Origin: Roridomyces roridus
Lineage: Eukaryota; Basidiomycota; Agaricomycetes; Agaricales; Mycenaceae
Assembly (NCBI GenBank): GCA_029378245.1
Contig: JARKIF010000181.1
Span: 1 to 62,593, forward strand
DNA: 62,593 nt
Direction of reading: 5' to 3'
The notes beneath the pieces were generated by a model. It searched no databases. It saw only the letters and a list, made by a program, of their open reading frames with translations, and was not told the DNA's origin. The translations under genes and the position numbers were made by a program. Positions 34,759 through 45,979 of this stretch are shown one piece after another (the stretch's first letter is position 1; every line of letters starts with the position of its first letter).

Positions 34759-36042
34759 ATGGCACCCAACTCACCACCGCCTATACTCCTTCTCCCAGAC
34801 GAACTTCTCATCGAAATCGCGGCTCAGAAACCCCAGCAATCACTCACTCCCGAGCCTCCGTCGGAATGGGTCTTGTCGCATGTCTGCCGTCGTTTTCGAC
34901 ACGCAGTTACAGGCACATCTACTCTCTGGACTAGATTGGTTGTCGACCTCTGCTGCGACACATCCGCAGAGCTCTTTCGGCTCTACCTCGAACGGTCGGC
35001 CGCCTGTGAGATGGACGTGACTCTGCGCGCTATGGACAGCGACCTTCCGGCGCCAAAGGGCCTCCAATATCTGAGCCCGCATGTCGGTCGCATTGCGCGA
35101 TTGACCATCATTGTCGAGGCCCGCCAAGCTATGGAGACTATTCTGTCTTCGCTCCCAAATGTCGCCATGCCCGCCTTGCATCACCTCGAGATCCAAAACA
35201 GCAGCGACCGCGATATCGACCTGTTGGATTTGTCCCCGCTCAAGTTGCCAAATATTACCTCCCTCAAAATGACCCGCTGCACTCCCTCCTTCCCACCGCC
35301 TCAATGGATGCGAGCTCTGACCCACCTCCATTTGGAGGACAACCCCTACCCAGGTCGCCAGAACTCGGATATTTTCCGATTCATAACCATGCAACACACC
35401 TCCCTGGTTTATCTCTATCTTGACCTCATGAAAGCAATCTTTCCGTTGGGAAGCGGGATTGTCTCTCAGTCTGTCACGCATCTTGACTTGGAGTTTAATG
35501 AGGGTGAAACGAATGGCTTGTTGGATCAACTCGCGTCCTTCGACACCCCTCAACTCACTCACCTTGGTCTACATTGCGCTCATGGAGACCAGCTCTCTTT
35601 TCTTTTCAACTCCAACATGCAGTCGACCTTCCCTGCCGTAACTTCACTCACGATCGACGACCTGGGCAAGCTTTGTTGCGATTGGACGCCGGGAACTCAT
35701 CGCGACTACGCACCAGTCAGGCCTCCTTCGAGGCTCTTTCCTGTGTTGTCCTCCTTGAAGCTCATCCACGAGTGTCTCACTCCCAGAATGGTGTCAGACC
35801 TATTCGGCCCCGGTTCGCAGCCGTGGCCGGAATTGGAGGTTCTTGCGATCCGACCCAGGCCGGCAGAAATAGAGAATGTATACACGACTCTCCATGAGGT
35901 CGTGTGCTGGAAACGAAGTCAGCAGGAGTCGCTTCCGACGTTCAAGCTTTCTCCAAACCTATTTGAGCGGGAATTTTGGGCAGAGAATGGGGTGCTCGTG
36001 GAACTGCTGGAAGAGCATACCATGATTGGAGGTCTCTTCTAA
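34759..36042 (+). CDS. F-box protein, family A copy 2
   Basis: Intact, intronless family A F-box protein of 427 residues, the best reference for the family in this window. The F-box region is ILLLPDELLIEIAAQKPQ, then VCRRFRHAVTGTSTLWTRLV. A leucine-rich body contains DIDLLDLSPLKLPNITSLKM. The end reads FKLSPNLFEREFWAENGVLV then ELLEEHTMIGGLF. It probably acts in SCF-type ubiquitin ligation; the substrate is unknown. It converges with family B copy 2. Confidence 0.86.
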   Translation: MAPNSPPPILLLPDELLIEIAAQKPQQSLTPEPPSEWVLSHVCRRFRHAVTGTSTLWTRLVVDLCCDTSAELFRLYLERSAACEMDVTLRAMDSDLPAPKGLQYLSPHVGRIARLTIIVEARQAMETILSSLPNVAMPALHHLEIQNSSDRDIDLLDLSPLKLPNITSLKMTRCTPSFPPPQWMRALTHLHLEDNPYPGRQNSDIFRFITMQHTSLVYLYLDLMKAIFPLGSGIVSQSVTHLDLEFNEGETNGLLDQLASFDTPQLTHLGLHCAHGDQLSFLFNSNMQSTFPAVTSLTIDDLGKLCCDWTPGTHRDYAPVRPPSRLFPVLSSLKLIHECLTPRMVSDLFGPGSQPWPELEVLAIRPRPAEIENVYTTLHEVVCWKRSQQESLPTFKLSPNLFEREFWAENGVLVELLEEHTMIGGLF

Positions 36043-36511
36043 TGATGTGTCGACTTGTCCAATGTCAATAGTCCTTTGTCGATCTGAGCGTTGTTGTATA
36101 GGTCACGAGATATCGGACGTCTGAACAGTCCTGCGTATTTGACCTTCTGACTATCCCCCCCCCGCCGTCCTTATATTTCTCCGGTGCTACATCTTCATGG
36201 ACGCACATCTTCGCGCTCATCAGCGCTCATCACTTCTTTGCTTGGGGATAATGGATTGCATCCGAATCCGAGTGAGGAGGTTAGGCGCACGTCCCGTCGA
36301 CGCAGGTTGTTGCATCGGCTCAGGTTGCCAAGCGTGACGCTGGCGGCTGCGTTGGGCTGCCGGGCATCTTTTATTCGTTGTTACAATTTTGTAGTAAAAA
36401 TACAGTCGAAAGGAAGTTTCTCCACTTGTGTTGAAATATCTTTCCAGGACGATACAGGGCATAGTTGACTCTAGTTCAATTCTTTGGCGCACGGAAAATC
36501 GCAGCTAGGCT
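36043..36511. other. Intergenic between convergent F-box genes, duplicated flank
   Basis: The part from about 36280 to 36500 matches, in reverse orientation, the 3' flank of family B copy 3 at about 58070-58310. Shared words include GTCCCGTCGACGCAGGTTG and GACTCTAGTT. The family B duplication therefore includes about 230 bases beyond the stop codon. No gene was recognised. Confidence 0.7.
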
Positions 36512-38161
36512 TCAAGAAACTTTGAGGACGATGCCAACAAACGATGTGGAAAACCACTCACTCCTCGTCCAACATGCCTTGTACAACCAAGTATCACACT
36601 CAGTACGCGCCTTGACTCCGGACAACACCTTCACCTCCAACCCACTCTCAATCCGAAGAGAATCAAGCCTGGAGAGCACCGCCGGACTGGGCGCTTGATA
36701 TGTCGGAACCAGCAGTGTGGCCGACTTGAGGGAACAATTTGACGCCCGACACCGCGATTCCAGCATTTTGAGGTAGCGGTCGTAGTCGATGATCGTCCAT
36801 CTATGGTCGAAATGACTTGTCGAGAGATGTGGGGCAACGGGAGAAGTTGCATCTGAACTGTCGCCGTGCGTGAGGATGTCAAAGACATTTGTGGCGTCGA
36901 CTTCGACCATGAGCAGTTGCATGATGGACGGGTAGTCGTTGAGGAGGATTTTCATGGGCTCGGTGTCGAGCGGCGGCCTCTGCAGGCAAAGGCTGCGAAG
37001 GGAGCAGGACGAACGGTGAATGAAAGCTGAGATGCCCTGCCGGTAAAAGTCGGGCTCGTCATTGTCAGCCCGCAAGTCGACTGCCAGTTCCTCCATTGCC
37101 GGAGCCTTCAGGTAGTTCAGAATTATCACATCGTTCGCGTCTAGGCAATTGAGATGCGGCAAAGAGATTTTGTCTGTGGGATCTGGCCAAGGGGCTCCCG
37201 TTGGGAACGAGTCCAACACGCGTGCCTCGACGAGGGTCGGCAATAGCGGCAAGAGTCGACTATGAGTTCCCCAACTAGCGTTGAGGTCGTATCGGGTGAT
37301 GTGGTTGTGATGCATAGGTAGTGTCACCGGAATGAATCGGCGTTCGCTGTGCACTCCGACGTCAACCAACGACGGTGCTTCTTCAAAACACTCGATCGAG
37401 TCGACTGTGGTTTGAGATTGGCTTTCGCGAGTGTCCCACTCGAGCCATATCCTTCGAAGGGCCGGGAGTTGGCCACGGAGCGATTCCAAGAGAGGCACCA
37501 ATGCGCCGGTCAAACAAAGATACAGCTCCTCCCAGCGATTAGCATGTTCGGACAGCAATCGGAACAGCTGAATTTGGGGTGCAGCGTTCCGCTTGTAGCG
37601 TCCGTGGAAATGGATTTTGAGACCCCGCGCTCGTTGGACCTGAGTCTGAATCATCAACAAGGAATGGAGGACCCCGTCAGCATCGACGTAGACCAAAGAC
37701 CACAGCGAATGGGTGGAAACTGCAATCGCTCGCCAGCGACTGCTGACCCACGTCAACACCCAAGGACTGTCCTTTGGATTGGGCCTGTATTCCGGGGACT
37801 TGACTTGCTCGTCGGTTGGCAACGACCACGAAAAGATTTCGTCAAGAATTTCGGGCGGCATGCGCCTCAAAGGGGACAGGATCCCGATGTTCTTGGTGCG
37901 ATATTCCGATAGCACTGTGTGTTCCCTCAGAAGCACCTCCAGCCGTTCCTCCAGCCGTGTTATCTCGTCGTCCAAGCAGGCTAAGCGTACGTCAGCTTTG
38001 GATACGACTTGGCGAACGTGGGCCCGCTGAGAGTCTTGTGGTGGTTCGTTGCTGTTCATGATGAGGAGTGGATGCCGAGCTTCTAGATCGGTAGGCGCGC
38101 CCGAGTCGAGTTGTGATTTTGGGATGGTCAAGGCTCCGCACTCGGTACAGCGAACAGCCAT
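36512..38161 (-). CDS. F-box protein, family B copy 2
   Basis: Intact, intronless 549-residue family B F-box protein. MAVRCTECGALTIPKSQ is followed by the conserved LIMNSNEPPQDSQR and a heptad-rich coiled coil (VRQVVSKADVRLACLDDEIT then RLEERLEVL). The F-box-like block is ILSPLRRMPPEILDEIFSWS and the linked block is SPWVLTWVSSRWRAIAVSTH. A leucine-rich body follows, with the C-terminal signature LEVKVLSGVKARTECDTWLY. Its start lies 116 bases from the divergent family A copy 3 start, so they share a promoter region. A likely SCF adaptor. Confidence 0.86.
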   Translation of the reverse strand: MAVRCTECGALTIPKSQLDSGAPTDLEARHPLLIMNSNEPPQDSQRAHVRQVVSKADVRLACLDDEITRLEERLEVLLREHTVLSEYRTKNIGILSPLRRMPPEILDEIFSWSLPTDEQVKSPEYRPNPKDSPWVLTWVSSRWRAIAVSTHSLWSLVYVDADGVLHSLLMIQTQVQRARGLKIHFHGRYKRNAAPQIQLFRLLSEHANRWEELYLCLTGALVPLLESLRGQLPALRRIWLEWDTRESQSQTTVDSIECFEEAPSLVDVGVHSERRFIPVTLPMHHNHITRYDLNASWGTHSRLLPLLPTLVEARVLDSFPTGAPWPDPTDKISLPHLNCLDANDVIILNYLKAPAMEELAVDLRADNDEPDFYRQGISAFIHRSSCSLRSLCLQRPPLDTEPMKILLNDYPSIMQLLMVEVDATNVFDILTHGDSSDATSPVAPHLSTSHFDHRWTIIDYDRYLKMLESRCRASNCSLKSATLLVPTYQAPSPAVLSRLDSLRIESGLEVKVLSGVKARTECDTWLYKACWTRSEWFSTSFVGIVLKVS

Positions 38162-38367
38162 CGTGGTGGTCAGTGGTGGACAGCAAGGAAGATACGAACA
38201 ATGTCGGCATCATTGATTATCATATTTCTTTCACCGCGACCTCTTCCACCACAGTTCTTCAACTCACTCGCGTAGCCATGACCATGTTGACCACCTCTCC
38301 AGCGCCTATACTCCTTCTCCCAGACGAACTTCTCATCGAGATCGCTGCCGTGAAACAACAGGAATCA

Positions 38368-38382
38368 CCCCCCCCCCCCCCC
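38368..38382 (+). repeat. Poly-C tract of 15 bases inside an F-box gene
   Basis: Homopolymer C between the codons for QQES and EPPSEW of family A copy 3. Its length sets the reading frame of the gene, and the other copies have no such tract. Confidence 0.95.
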
Positions 38383-39529
38383 AGAGCCTCCGTCGGAATG
38401 GGTCTTGTCGCATGTGTGCGGCCGGTTTCGACGCGCAATTACAGGCGCGTCTACTCTCTGGACTCGAGTGGTTGTAAATCTCTGCTCCGAGACATCCACC
38501 GAGCTCTTTCGGCTCTACCTCGAACGGTCGGCTGTGTGTGACATTGAGGTCACTCTGCGCGCCATGGACGACCTCGAGGCGCCGAAGGGTTTCCAATATG
38601 TCAGCCATCATGCTGGTCGTATTGCGCGATTGACCGTGGTTGTCGAGACCCACCAAGCTCTGAACACTATTCTTACTTCGTTCCGGAATGTCGCGATGCC
38701 CTCCTTGGAGCACCTCGAGATCAGCAGCGAGTGCGATATCGACTTGGTGGATAATGATTTGTCCCCACTGCAGTTGCCGAATATCCTCTCCCTCAAAATA
38801 GCCTGCTGCACTCTTTCGTTTCCGCCCCCTCAATGGATGGTCGGTCTGACCCACCTCGATTTGAGAGGCTACCCCTACCCAGCTCCGGAGAACTCGGATA
38901 TTTTCCGACGCATCACCAAGGAACTCTCCTCACTGCTTTACTTATATGTTGACCTAAGCACAGTCACATTTACATCGGGCGGCGGCATCGTCTCACAGTC
39001 TCTCATCTCTCTCATCTCGGTCTTCATGGCACTCACGGAGACCAGCTCTCTCTTCTTTTCAACTCGACCCAGCCCGCCCAGGCAGGGTTTCCTGCCGTGA
39101 GCTCGCTCACGTTCACCCATCTCGACAGGCCTGTGGTCTGTACTTGCGAGGTCGAAGGCAATTATCGGGACCATTACAAGCCGATAGCTGCCCCTCTAAA
39201 GCTCTTTCCCGTCGTGTCTTCCTTGACGCTCGTCGACGAGTGCTTTACTCCGAGAATCATTTCCGAACTATTGGGTCACGGCTCGCAGCCGTGGCCACTG
39301 TTGGACGTTCTTGCGCTTCGACCCAAACCGTCCGAAGCGGAAAAGCTGTACACGGTTCTTCAAGAGGTGGTGCGCTGGAAACGAAGCCAACAAGAGTCGC
39401 TCCCGAGATTCAAGCCCTCTGTCGCAAAAATCCAAAGTGGGAAATAACGGGTCGAAACTGGTTGTGATTGGTTACAATGCTGAAATTTTTTCACCCAGTT
39501 ATAACACTTACAATGGTGGTTTTAACCGA

Positions 39530-39613
39530 TTTTAACTGATTTCGAGATTGCGACCAATTTTAACTGATTTCGAGATTGCAACCAATTTTAACCGATTTCA
39601 AGATTGTAACTAG
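39530..39613. repeat. Three 28-bp subterminal tandem repeats
   Basis: The unit TTTTAACTGATTTCGAGATT plus GCGACCAA is present three times in tandem with a few substitutions, 110 bases inside the transposon's left end. Related TTAAAATCAG / GGTTAAAA words occur near the right end (about 45755-45870). These are likely transposase-binding sites. Confidence 0.8.
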
Positions 39614-40028
39614 TTAAAACCGAGCATCCCTGGAAGCTCAAAAAAAAAACACTACGCTCCCGGGACCCCAGTGAACACCCACGTACGCGACATGGAAGAT
39701 AAACAGTATATTCATTCCTACTACAACTGACTATCAAGATGCACCGGGCCTGCGGGATGAGTCTTGGTCGGTGAGAAAAGTGCGCACCCGAGATGAGCGA
39801 CTGAAACGGGCTCAAGATGACGCCTGCGACGCGATATCAGAAGGGTCAATGTGGTGCAAGAGGAGACATACGGAAGTAGGTAACGTAAGCAAGCTGCCGA
39901 ACAGAGATGATGAGGGCGAGACCAAGGGGAGAGGGCGGAGACTTACTGGGTGAGGAGATGGTAGTGGTCGAAGGTCAAGAGAGGTCGAGTCACGAGCTCA
40001 GTGCTGCCGGCCTCATATACGTCAGCAG

Positions 40029-40640
40029 GTGGAGCCTGTGGAGCCTTCCTTTTACGGCGACCAAATTGATGCCTACCCACCACACTCGACACCTCCTCTT
40101 CTACGCCGCTCGTCCTCGTCCATGACCCACGTCTCCTCATCGGAGCCTGAATGCGACTACGGCCCTGGAGCCCGCGCCCATCATCACACCCGCCGACAAC
40201 TCAGCACCGCAAGCCCCTTGCACCGCTACCTCCACAGGACACTCGCCTCAATGAGCGCCTTGTCGAGCTGGAAAATCGTCTCGAGGCTGTCGAGGGGGAA
40301 TTGGAGGGAATCAAGGGAGGAAGGGCCAAGAATAAGAGTGCGTCACAGTCTTCTCTTGCAGTACATCGTCCAACCTGTACTGCAGAACGGAGCCGCCCCT
40401 CGCCAACCCCCTCGCCCGCCCCATGCTCCCCGAAGAGGCCTCGCACCAGCGCAACCACTGCCTGGCCGCCCGTCGACCTTGTTTCGTCTGCACTCAATGA
40501 TACGTGCTTGCAAGAACGGGACCCGGCAGTATACCCTCTGGAACCCCCCGTCACACGAGGACATCTCACCTACCGAGTCGGTTACAGATCCAAGTAGAGA
40601 TTCCTACAAATATAATGCCTTTGCCCACCACTTGTGCTCG
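40029..40640 (+). CDS. Possible small transposon gene, coiled-coil
   Basis: Within the left arm of the Plavaka-like element, a plus-strand reading gives RLNERLVELENRLEAVEGEL then EGIKGGRAKN, a clear short coiled coil, followed by a plausible splice donor near 40337. Upstream proline and histidine-rich sequence is in several frames. The gene, if real, is spliced and its limits are unclear. It may be a third product of the element or a decayed passenger. Confidence 0.3.
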
Positions 40641-40684
40641 ACAACGGCTCGTGCTTTGATTCATTGAGAACTGTAGTGTACACT

Positions 40685-42225
40685 TCAATCTCCACCCCCT
40701 CCGTCGTTTCCAGCGCCGTCTTGCTCATCTCCCCCGCCGCCGCCGCCATTTGTTCCCTCCCTTGGGGCTCGGGTGGCTGCCTCCTCCTCCTCCTCCTCCT
40801 CCTCCTCTTCCAAGGCTCGCAAGGCCGCCGCATGACTGGCTTGTGCGAGCGCCACGGTGCTGCCGCTTGGAGGCGTTCCAGACCTTTCGGCGCGGGGGTA
40901 GAATTTGGCATCCCAAGTCTTGAAGATGTTCTTCACGCTTCGGGTGCGCTTCCCAAGGTACTCAAGATACCGCTCGAATTCCTCGTTCCAATCGATATTC
41001 GTCACGGCACCGGTGGGAGTCAACTCTGGATCGGGCGAGAACAGCCAACGGAGCTTCAAAGCCTCAGCGGAGTTGAGCGGGAGAACGGAAGAACCTACAC
41101 AAACGGCCGATGCTGCAATCATCCCGGGGGTCGTCTTGCACAAATTCCAGTTGCGCTCGTTTGACCTCGCCTTGGCACGAGCGGTCCCTTCCTTCATCGA
41201 CTCCGTAGAGGCGACTCCACGCGTGACCAGGGCGTGTACCTGCAAGTCTTGTGAGTCCGAGAGTGATTCGGATGTGAAGGGATCGACTCACCGTGAAAGG
41301 GTAGGGATTCAAAAAGATTGTGGATGGATTCAACTCATCTTCGTCCATGTCGTAGTCGTCGTGGATGAGTGAAACCCGATAGCTATCGAAGTACGGGTTC
41401 CCATTCTCGTCCTTTCTCTCGCCAATCAGCTCACGAAACTGGCCGTCAGCTCGCGCTCGGTTGAAGGCGTGAGTTGTCTGATCAAACATAGCGGCGTTGT
41501 GACGCAGACGGTGACCGATTTGCGCACGCTGAAGGCGCATACCCTCCCAGACCTGTAGGTGTCTAAATTTTGCAGCAGTCGAGATTGAGTGACATACCGT
41601 ATCAAGCACCCAGCCCATGAACTCCTCGTCATTCCGATAACTCTCTCCGATGACCGCGTGGACATCCCTCAGAGCACCCTGGATGCGGTTGAAGGGTTGG
41701 TTGTTTTCGCCGAAGCGGTGCTTGGGATTATACTGAGAATCCTCATCGGTGGTGAAAACACTTTCCAAGTCGTCGTCCGGAGCCCAGAGGAGCTTGGTCC
41801 AGGTAAGTTTCTTGCCCATTCTCTTGATGTGAGCGACTTCAGCCGTGTCTTGATCATCTCTGTCCTCGTCGTCGCCATCCTGCTGATTGGAGACATCCGC
41901 CAGCGCGTTCCGAGCCTGCTCTTGCTCAGCCTGCTGGCTGTCGTGAACCTTGGCCTGGAGAGCACGGGCGGCCTGGGAAAGAAGATGGTGAGAACCCATA
42001 TTGCACGCGTCGACGCTGCTCACGCACCTGGTACAGCTGATCGCGAGACATCCCCTCGCTCACCTCCGGCATTTCCTCCGTTGGCTGAGGCTGGCCGTTT
42101 TGCTCCGGAGGCTGATTTTCCTGATCTTGCTCAGTCTGCGCGACCCGCTGACGCTTCCGCTGGCGTGGGTCGCCCGCCTGTCTCTTTCTTCCTCGTGAGC
42201 GCGTTCTTTTGCCACCAGTCGGCAT
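40685..42225 (-). CDS. Accessory gene of the Plavaka-like transposon
   Basis: Unrecognised protein read divergently from the transposase. The likely start is MPTGGKRTRSRGRKRQAGD, a basic leader suggesting nuclear entry. Then come an acidic glutamine-rich stretch, ALQAKVHDSQQAEQEQARNA, MGKKLTWTKLLWAPDDDLES, FNRIQGALRDVHAVIGESYR then NDEEFMGWVL, FDQTTHAFNRARADGQFREL, and a third block LRWLFSPDPELTPTGAVTNI then DWNEEFERYLEYLGKRTRS. It ends with long glutamate and glycine runs. Three or four short introns are needed (about 41930-42010, 41560-41600, 41240-41290). No catalytic motif is visible. Repetition in other elements would be the best evidence for a role in transposition. Confidence 0.6.
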
Positions 42226-42339
42226 GGTCGTGGGTGTGGGAGTGCAGTGAAAGTTGTTGACGATGACATCATGCTCATGCTCCACAAACAGACTTGACGG
42301 TCACGCACCCTTCACGCTTTCTCTCTTCTACGCGACGCC
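42226..42339. promoter_or_regulatory. Divergent promoter inside the transposon
   Basis: 114 bases separate the two start codons of the element's divergent genes. They must contain the promoters of both. No specific site was recognised. Confidence 0.45.
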
Positions 42340-45300
42340 ATGGTGAAGGCCAAGGCCAAGTCCAAGAAATGTTCTGCCTGCAAAGTCAACTTTCCAAGGG
42401 GTCTCCATCTCCACGAGCCTGCGTGCATCCGAAAGCACAGTGACCGACTGCTTCGGGAAGCTCGACGACGGGATGGCGCACGACGGCGACCAGATCACAC
42501 GAGGGGAACTGGTGCGTCTCACGTCTGTGCAAACGGGCTCGCCAGAATCCGACCCACCTTGTGTAGATTCCGTCATTCCCAGCATTCCAGTCAATACCGG
42601 CGCTTCAAGCTCCGCCATGGATGTCGAAATTGATACTCAGGCCGCTCCGACTCATGTGGAAACACCAAACACATCCCGAGCCCCTACCCCGATACCCGCT
42701 GTGGTGCACGGACACCTGTACATTGAAATCGAATATCATCCGCACAGCGGGCGGTCTCCCGAAATCATTCCCTTGGATGCGAGCACCCTCCCCACTGACG
42801 GGAAGGCAACACCAAAGCCTCGCCATTCTATTGTGCCGATGGGGCGTCGTCCGTGGGCGCCTTTTTCAACACGTGCTGACTTTGAATGGGCCGAAACGGA
42901 GTACATGAGCCCTGCAGAAAATGTCAAGAAACGACTCGCGGGCATGCACGGCAATTGGACACGCGGCGAGACCAATATCACCATCCGCACGTACGAAGAG
43001 TTGCGCGAATGTCTCACAAGGGTCCAGCGGTATGTCCTTGAGGTACGTCTACTCCGCTTCTGCTCGAATCCAATTGTCTGGGCTAAAACTTTGCCCGCGC
43101 TTCCTAGTTCAAAAAAATTGAATTCAATGAAGAGTTTGAAGGCGAGGTCCGTCACTTTGAATTTTATTATCGGGATCCGTGGGAGTGGATTGTCGAACTT
43201 GTGACGGACCCATCGCTCGCAAACGACATTGTCTGGTATCCTTGCCGCAAGTATCTGGTCGTCGACGGCAACCGGCAACGCATGCGAGACGAGCCATGGA
43301 CGGCAGACCTTTGGTGGGAGCTACAAGTGAGTTTTCCTTTCTCGTTTGAAACTCTCATTCTCAAACGTGTTCCTAGAACGAACTCCCGCACATTGACGGG
43401 ATGCACCACTGCCTCGCTCTTCTCCTGGTCTGGCTTGACGAGGGCCGTGTGACATCGCACACGGACATGTATCCCATACTTCTTCGCCCTCTTTTTCTCC
43501 CGGCTCAGATCCGGAATGGCTCCGGGAATGGTGGCAGCCTTCTTGTCGGATTCATGGTCCAGGTGACGATGACAGCCCAAGCTAGAATGTCGCATTGACT
43601 CATTTACGCAGGTTAAAGATCTTCGGGACCCGGACTCACGCAAGGGGAAGGCGGAGCGGGTTGGGTTCGCTCGTTTCAAACGAGAGATCTATCATCGCGT
43701 GCTCCGGGAAATCTTTGTCAAGACCCTGGCAGAGAAGGGGCGCAATGGCGAGTGCTTGACGTGCGGAGATGATATCCGGCGGGTTTTATTCCCACTCATT
43801 CCCATTGCCTCGCTCGACGGGAAGGAAGCGGATGCCTTCACTGCCACATTCGGCGCCATGGCCACATATCCCTGTTCCCGCTGTCTCGTGCGGAGCGATC
43901 AACTGCACGACATACATTCTGGTGCTGTTTTTGAACCGCGCACAGAAGATCATATGAGACAGGTTTACAAGGAGGCCAAGCAGATGCAGTTCAAGACACA
44001 CCGAGAAAACCACCTCCAAAACGTGGGGCTCCATGATGTCTATGTAAGTGGTCAATTGCCTCTATCATTTCGAAAACCCATCTTTGACTATCGCAGAATG
44101 CCATGTGGGACATGCCCCGAATCATGACCTTTGATATGCCGTCCGAGGATATACTTCACCACAATGACGGGGGCAACTACGGCAAGCACATGTGGCCGAG
44201 TCTCCAAGCCAAACTTCTCCAGCTGGGCATGAAAGACAAGATGGTGTTCAAGTAGGTGTTCAAACCCATATCTGGATGTATGTTTATTCTCTGAGCAGCA
44301 TGCATCGAGTTTCTCGCTGGCCCAAATTGAAACATTTCGATAATGTCACATCAAAGAAAATTAACGACGGGCAGAGTTGGCTTGATATTGAGAAGGTCCG
44401 GTCAGTCCCTCATTGTGAACAGCAAAATCTGATATTGTTCGCCAGTCAATCCTTCCATGCATCGCCCACCTGTTGCCAAGAAACTCGCCCTGGGTTCACG
44501 CAATCCGCGCGCACCTCAGCTATCGCATGATCCTGGCGCTGCATTGTATTACAGACGAACAGATCCAGCGAAAGGAGGAATATCAGCGGGAGTATGGGAG
44601 GCAGTGCATGGTATCTTTTGCGTCTTCGGCAGTGAAATTTGAGCTCATCATTTCTAGAAAATGCATGAGCAGGACGGCTACAACTGCAATTATCCCAAAC
44701 AACACAGCGTCTACCATTCTACCAACGACATACTGCGGAAGGGTGCCCCAAGCACTTACTGCACACGCGTTAACGAGGGGCACCATCAGGAGAATCGAGA
44801 GGCGGTCGCTCTCGGAAACCATCGTAATAACGACAGACATGTGAGTGGATAGCGGTGTGCTGCAGAGATTTCTGACATCTGGGACAGGTTCTTACGCTCG
44901 ACTCCATCAAGGAGGGCATGGCCCGAATCCGAATGACAGTTGACGAGTACGACAGGGAACAAGCGCAGGTCGCCCAAAGTTTCGCAAGCTTTGCGGCGGT
45001 GGCGCCTGAATCCGTCGAAACCACCGACGACAGTGATTCGGACTCGGACGTCCATTGGAGGCTCGGAGCTCCGCAGAACTTGGTTGACTCGAGGGCTGCA
45101 CTCCGTACCGCAAATTGGATTGAGCCTCGCGTTCGAGACACCTTCCATGACGGCTTGCATAAATTTCTACTGGCAACATTCCCGGAGGAAAACATCGGAT
45201 TCAATCAGCCGTTGAAGGTATGTACGCCGCTCAAGATCGAATAAATACATCTGTCCGCTTAATGATGGCAGCTTCGACCCCACAGGTGCCTCTATCTCGA

Positions 45301-45706
45301 CTACACATCCATGGAGGATTACACGTCTGGGCGTGACATACTTCGCTGCAACCCCGAGTTCCAATCCAACTCCGATCAACGGTTCGACTTCGTCAATGTC
45401 AATACAGTGGGGGACGACACCCTCTCGTTCGCCCGCATCCTGTACCTTTTCCGCTGCCGCCTTCCCTCTGGCCGTGAGGAGGACATCTCCTTTGTACGGT
45501 TGCTGAAGAAATCGAACTGGAAGCCCAAGACGTTCTGGAGAAATTGCCGGATATTTTCGGACGACGGGGAGACTGTGTTCATGCTTCCCCGCTTCTTTGT
45601 CCGCGGCGCACACATGATCACCGCCTTTGGGAGTCCGAAAGAGACTATTACTTACTACTTGGATGATTGTGTAGACCAAGATTGGTTTCTGAGAGCCGGT
45701 AATTGA
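42340..45706 (+). CDS. Plavaka-type transposase
   Basis: Nuclear transposase expected to cut and join the element ends. It starts MVKAKAKSKKCSACKVNFPR with a Cys-x2-Cys..His..Cys finger (CSACK..LHLHEPAC), as Plavaka proteins usually do. Then come RLAGMHGNWTRGETNITIRT, the family block FEFYYRDPWEWIVELVTDPS, CRKYLVVDG, WTADLWWELQ, HTDMYPILLRPLFLPAQIRN, CLTCGDDIRRVLFPLIPIAS, TYPCSRCLVRSDQLHDI, ILHHNDGGNYGKHMWPSL, and the C-terminal ETITYYLDDCVDQDWFLRAG. About eight short introns interrupt it (for example donors near 43041, 43328 and 44043). The frame changes near 42440, either by an intron or an indel. The acidic catalytic residues cannot be assigned with certainty. It may be intact after correct splicing. 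Confidence 0.75.
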
Positions 45707-45979
45707 TATATCTTGTGTTCGGGGAAGTCTTAGGCTGGGATGTGGATACAATGGGTTAAAAACTTTCCCTGTCCTTAGAACCAGTTGCAAAATGGCTGAA
45801 ATTAGGCTACAATTGGGTTATAATCTGGTTTCAATCAAGATGTAACCACGGAAATTGGTTAAAATCAGTTATAACCCAGATCGGACTTTTGCGACATCCC
45901 CGGACCTATTTGGGCGGGAATTTTGGGCAGATAACGGAGTTGTCGTCGAACTGCTGGAAGAGCATAGTATGCCTTGAGG

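Larger units (their letters stand above)
39420..45896. mobile_element. Plavaka-like DNA transposon, 6477 bp, complete ends
   Basis: The left end is TGTCGCAAAAATCCAAAGTG and the right end, reversed, is TGTCGCAAAAGTCCGATCTG, about 20-30 bases of imperfect inverted repeat. A TC dinucleotide flanks it on both sides (39418-39419, 45897-45898). The element splits family A F-box copy 3, which confirms both boundaries. It carries a plus-strand transposase gene and a divergent minus-strand gene of unknown role. Both ends have AT-rich subterminal repeats built on GGTTA/TTAACC words. Plavaka elements are a basidiomycete group related to CACTA transposons; that placement rests on the transposase, not on the ends, which do not start CACT. 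Confidence 0.87.
38278..45967 (+). pseudogene. F-box protein, family A copy 3, broken by a transposon
   Basis: Family A F-box gene starting MTMLTTSPAPILLLPDELL. It is damaged in three ways. A run of 15 C at 38368-38382 throws the frame between QQES and EPPSEWVLSHVC. About 30 codons present in copies 1 and 2 (the segment after IVSQSL) are missing near 39010, with a frame change. The 6.48-kb transposon then interrupts FKPS at 39419. The gene resumes at 45897 with PDLFGREFWADNGVVVELLE and ends EEHSMP near 45979. Joining the flanks across one copy of the TC duplication restores the family A sequence. Non-functional as it stands. Confidence 0.85.
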
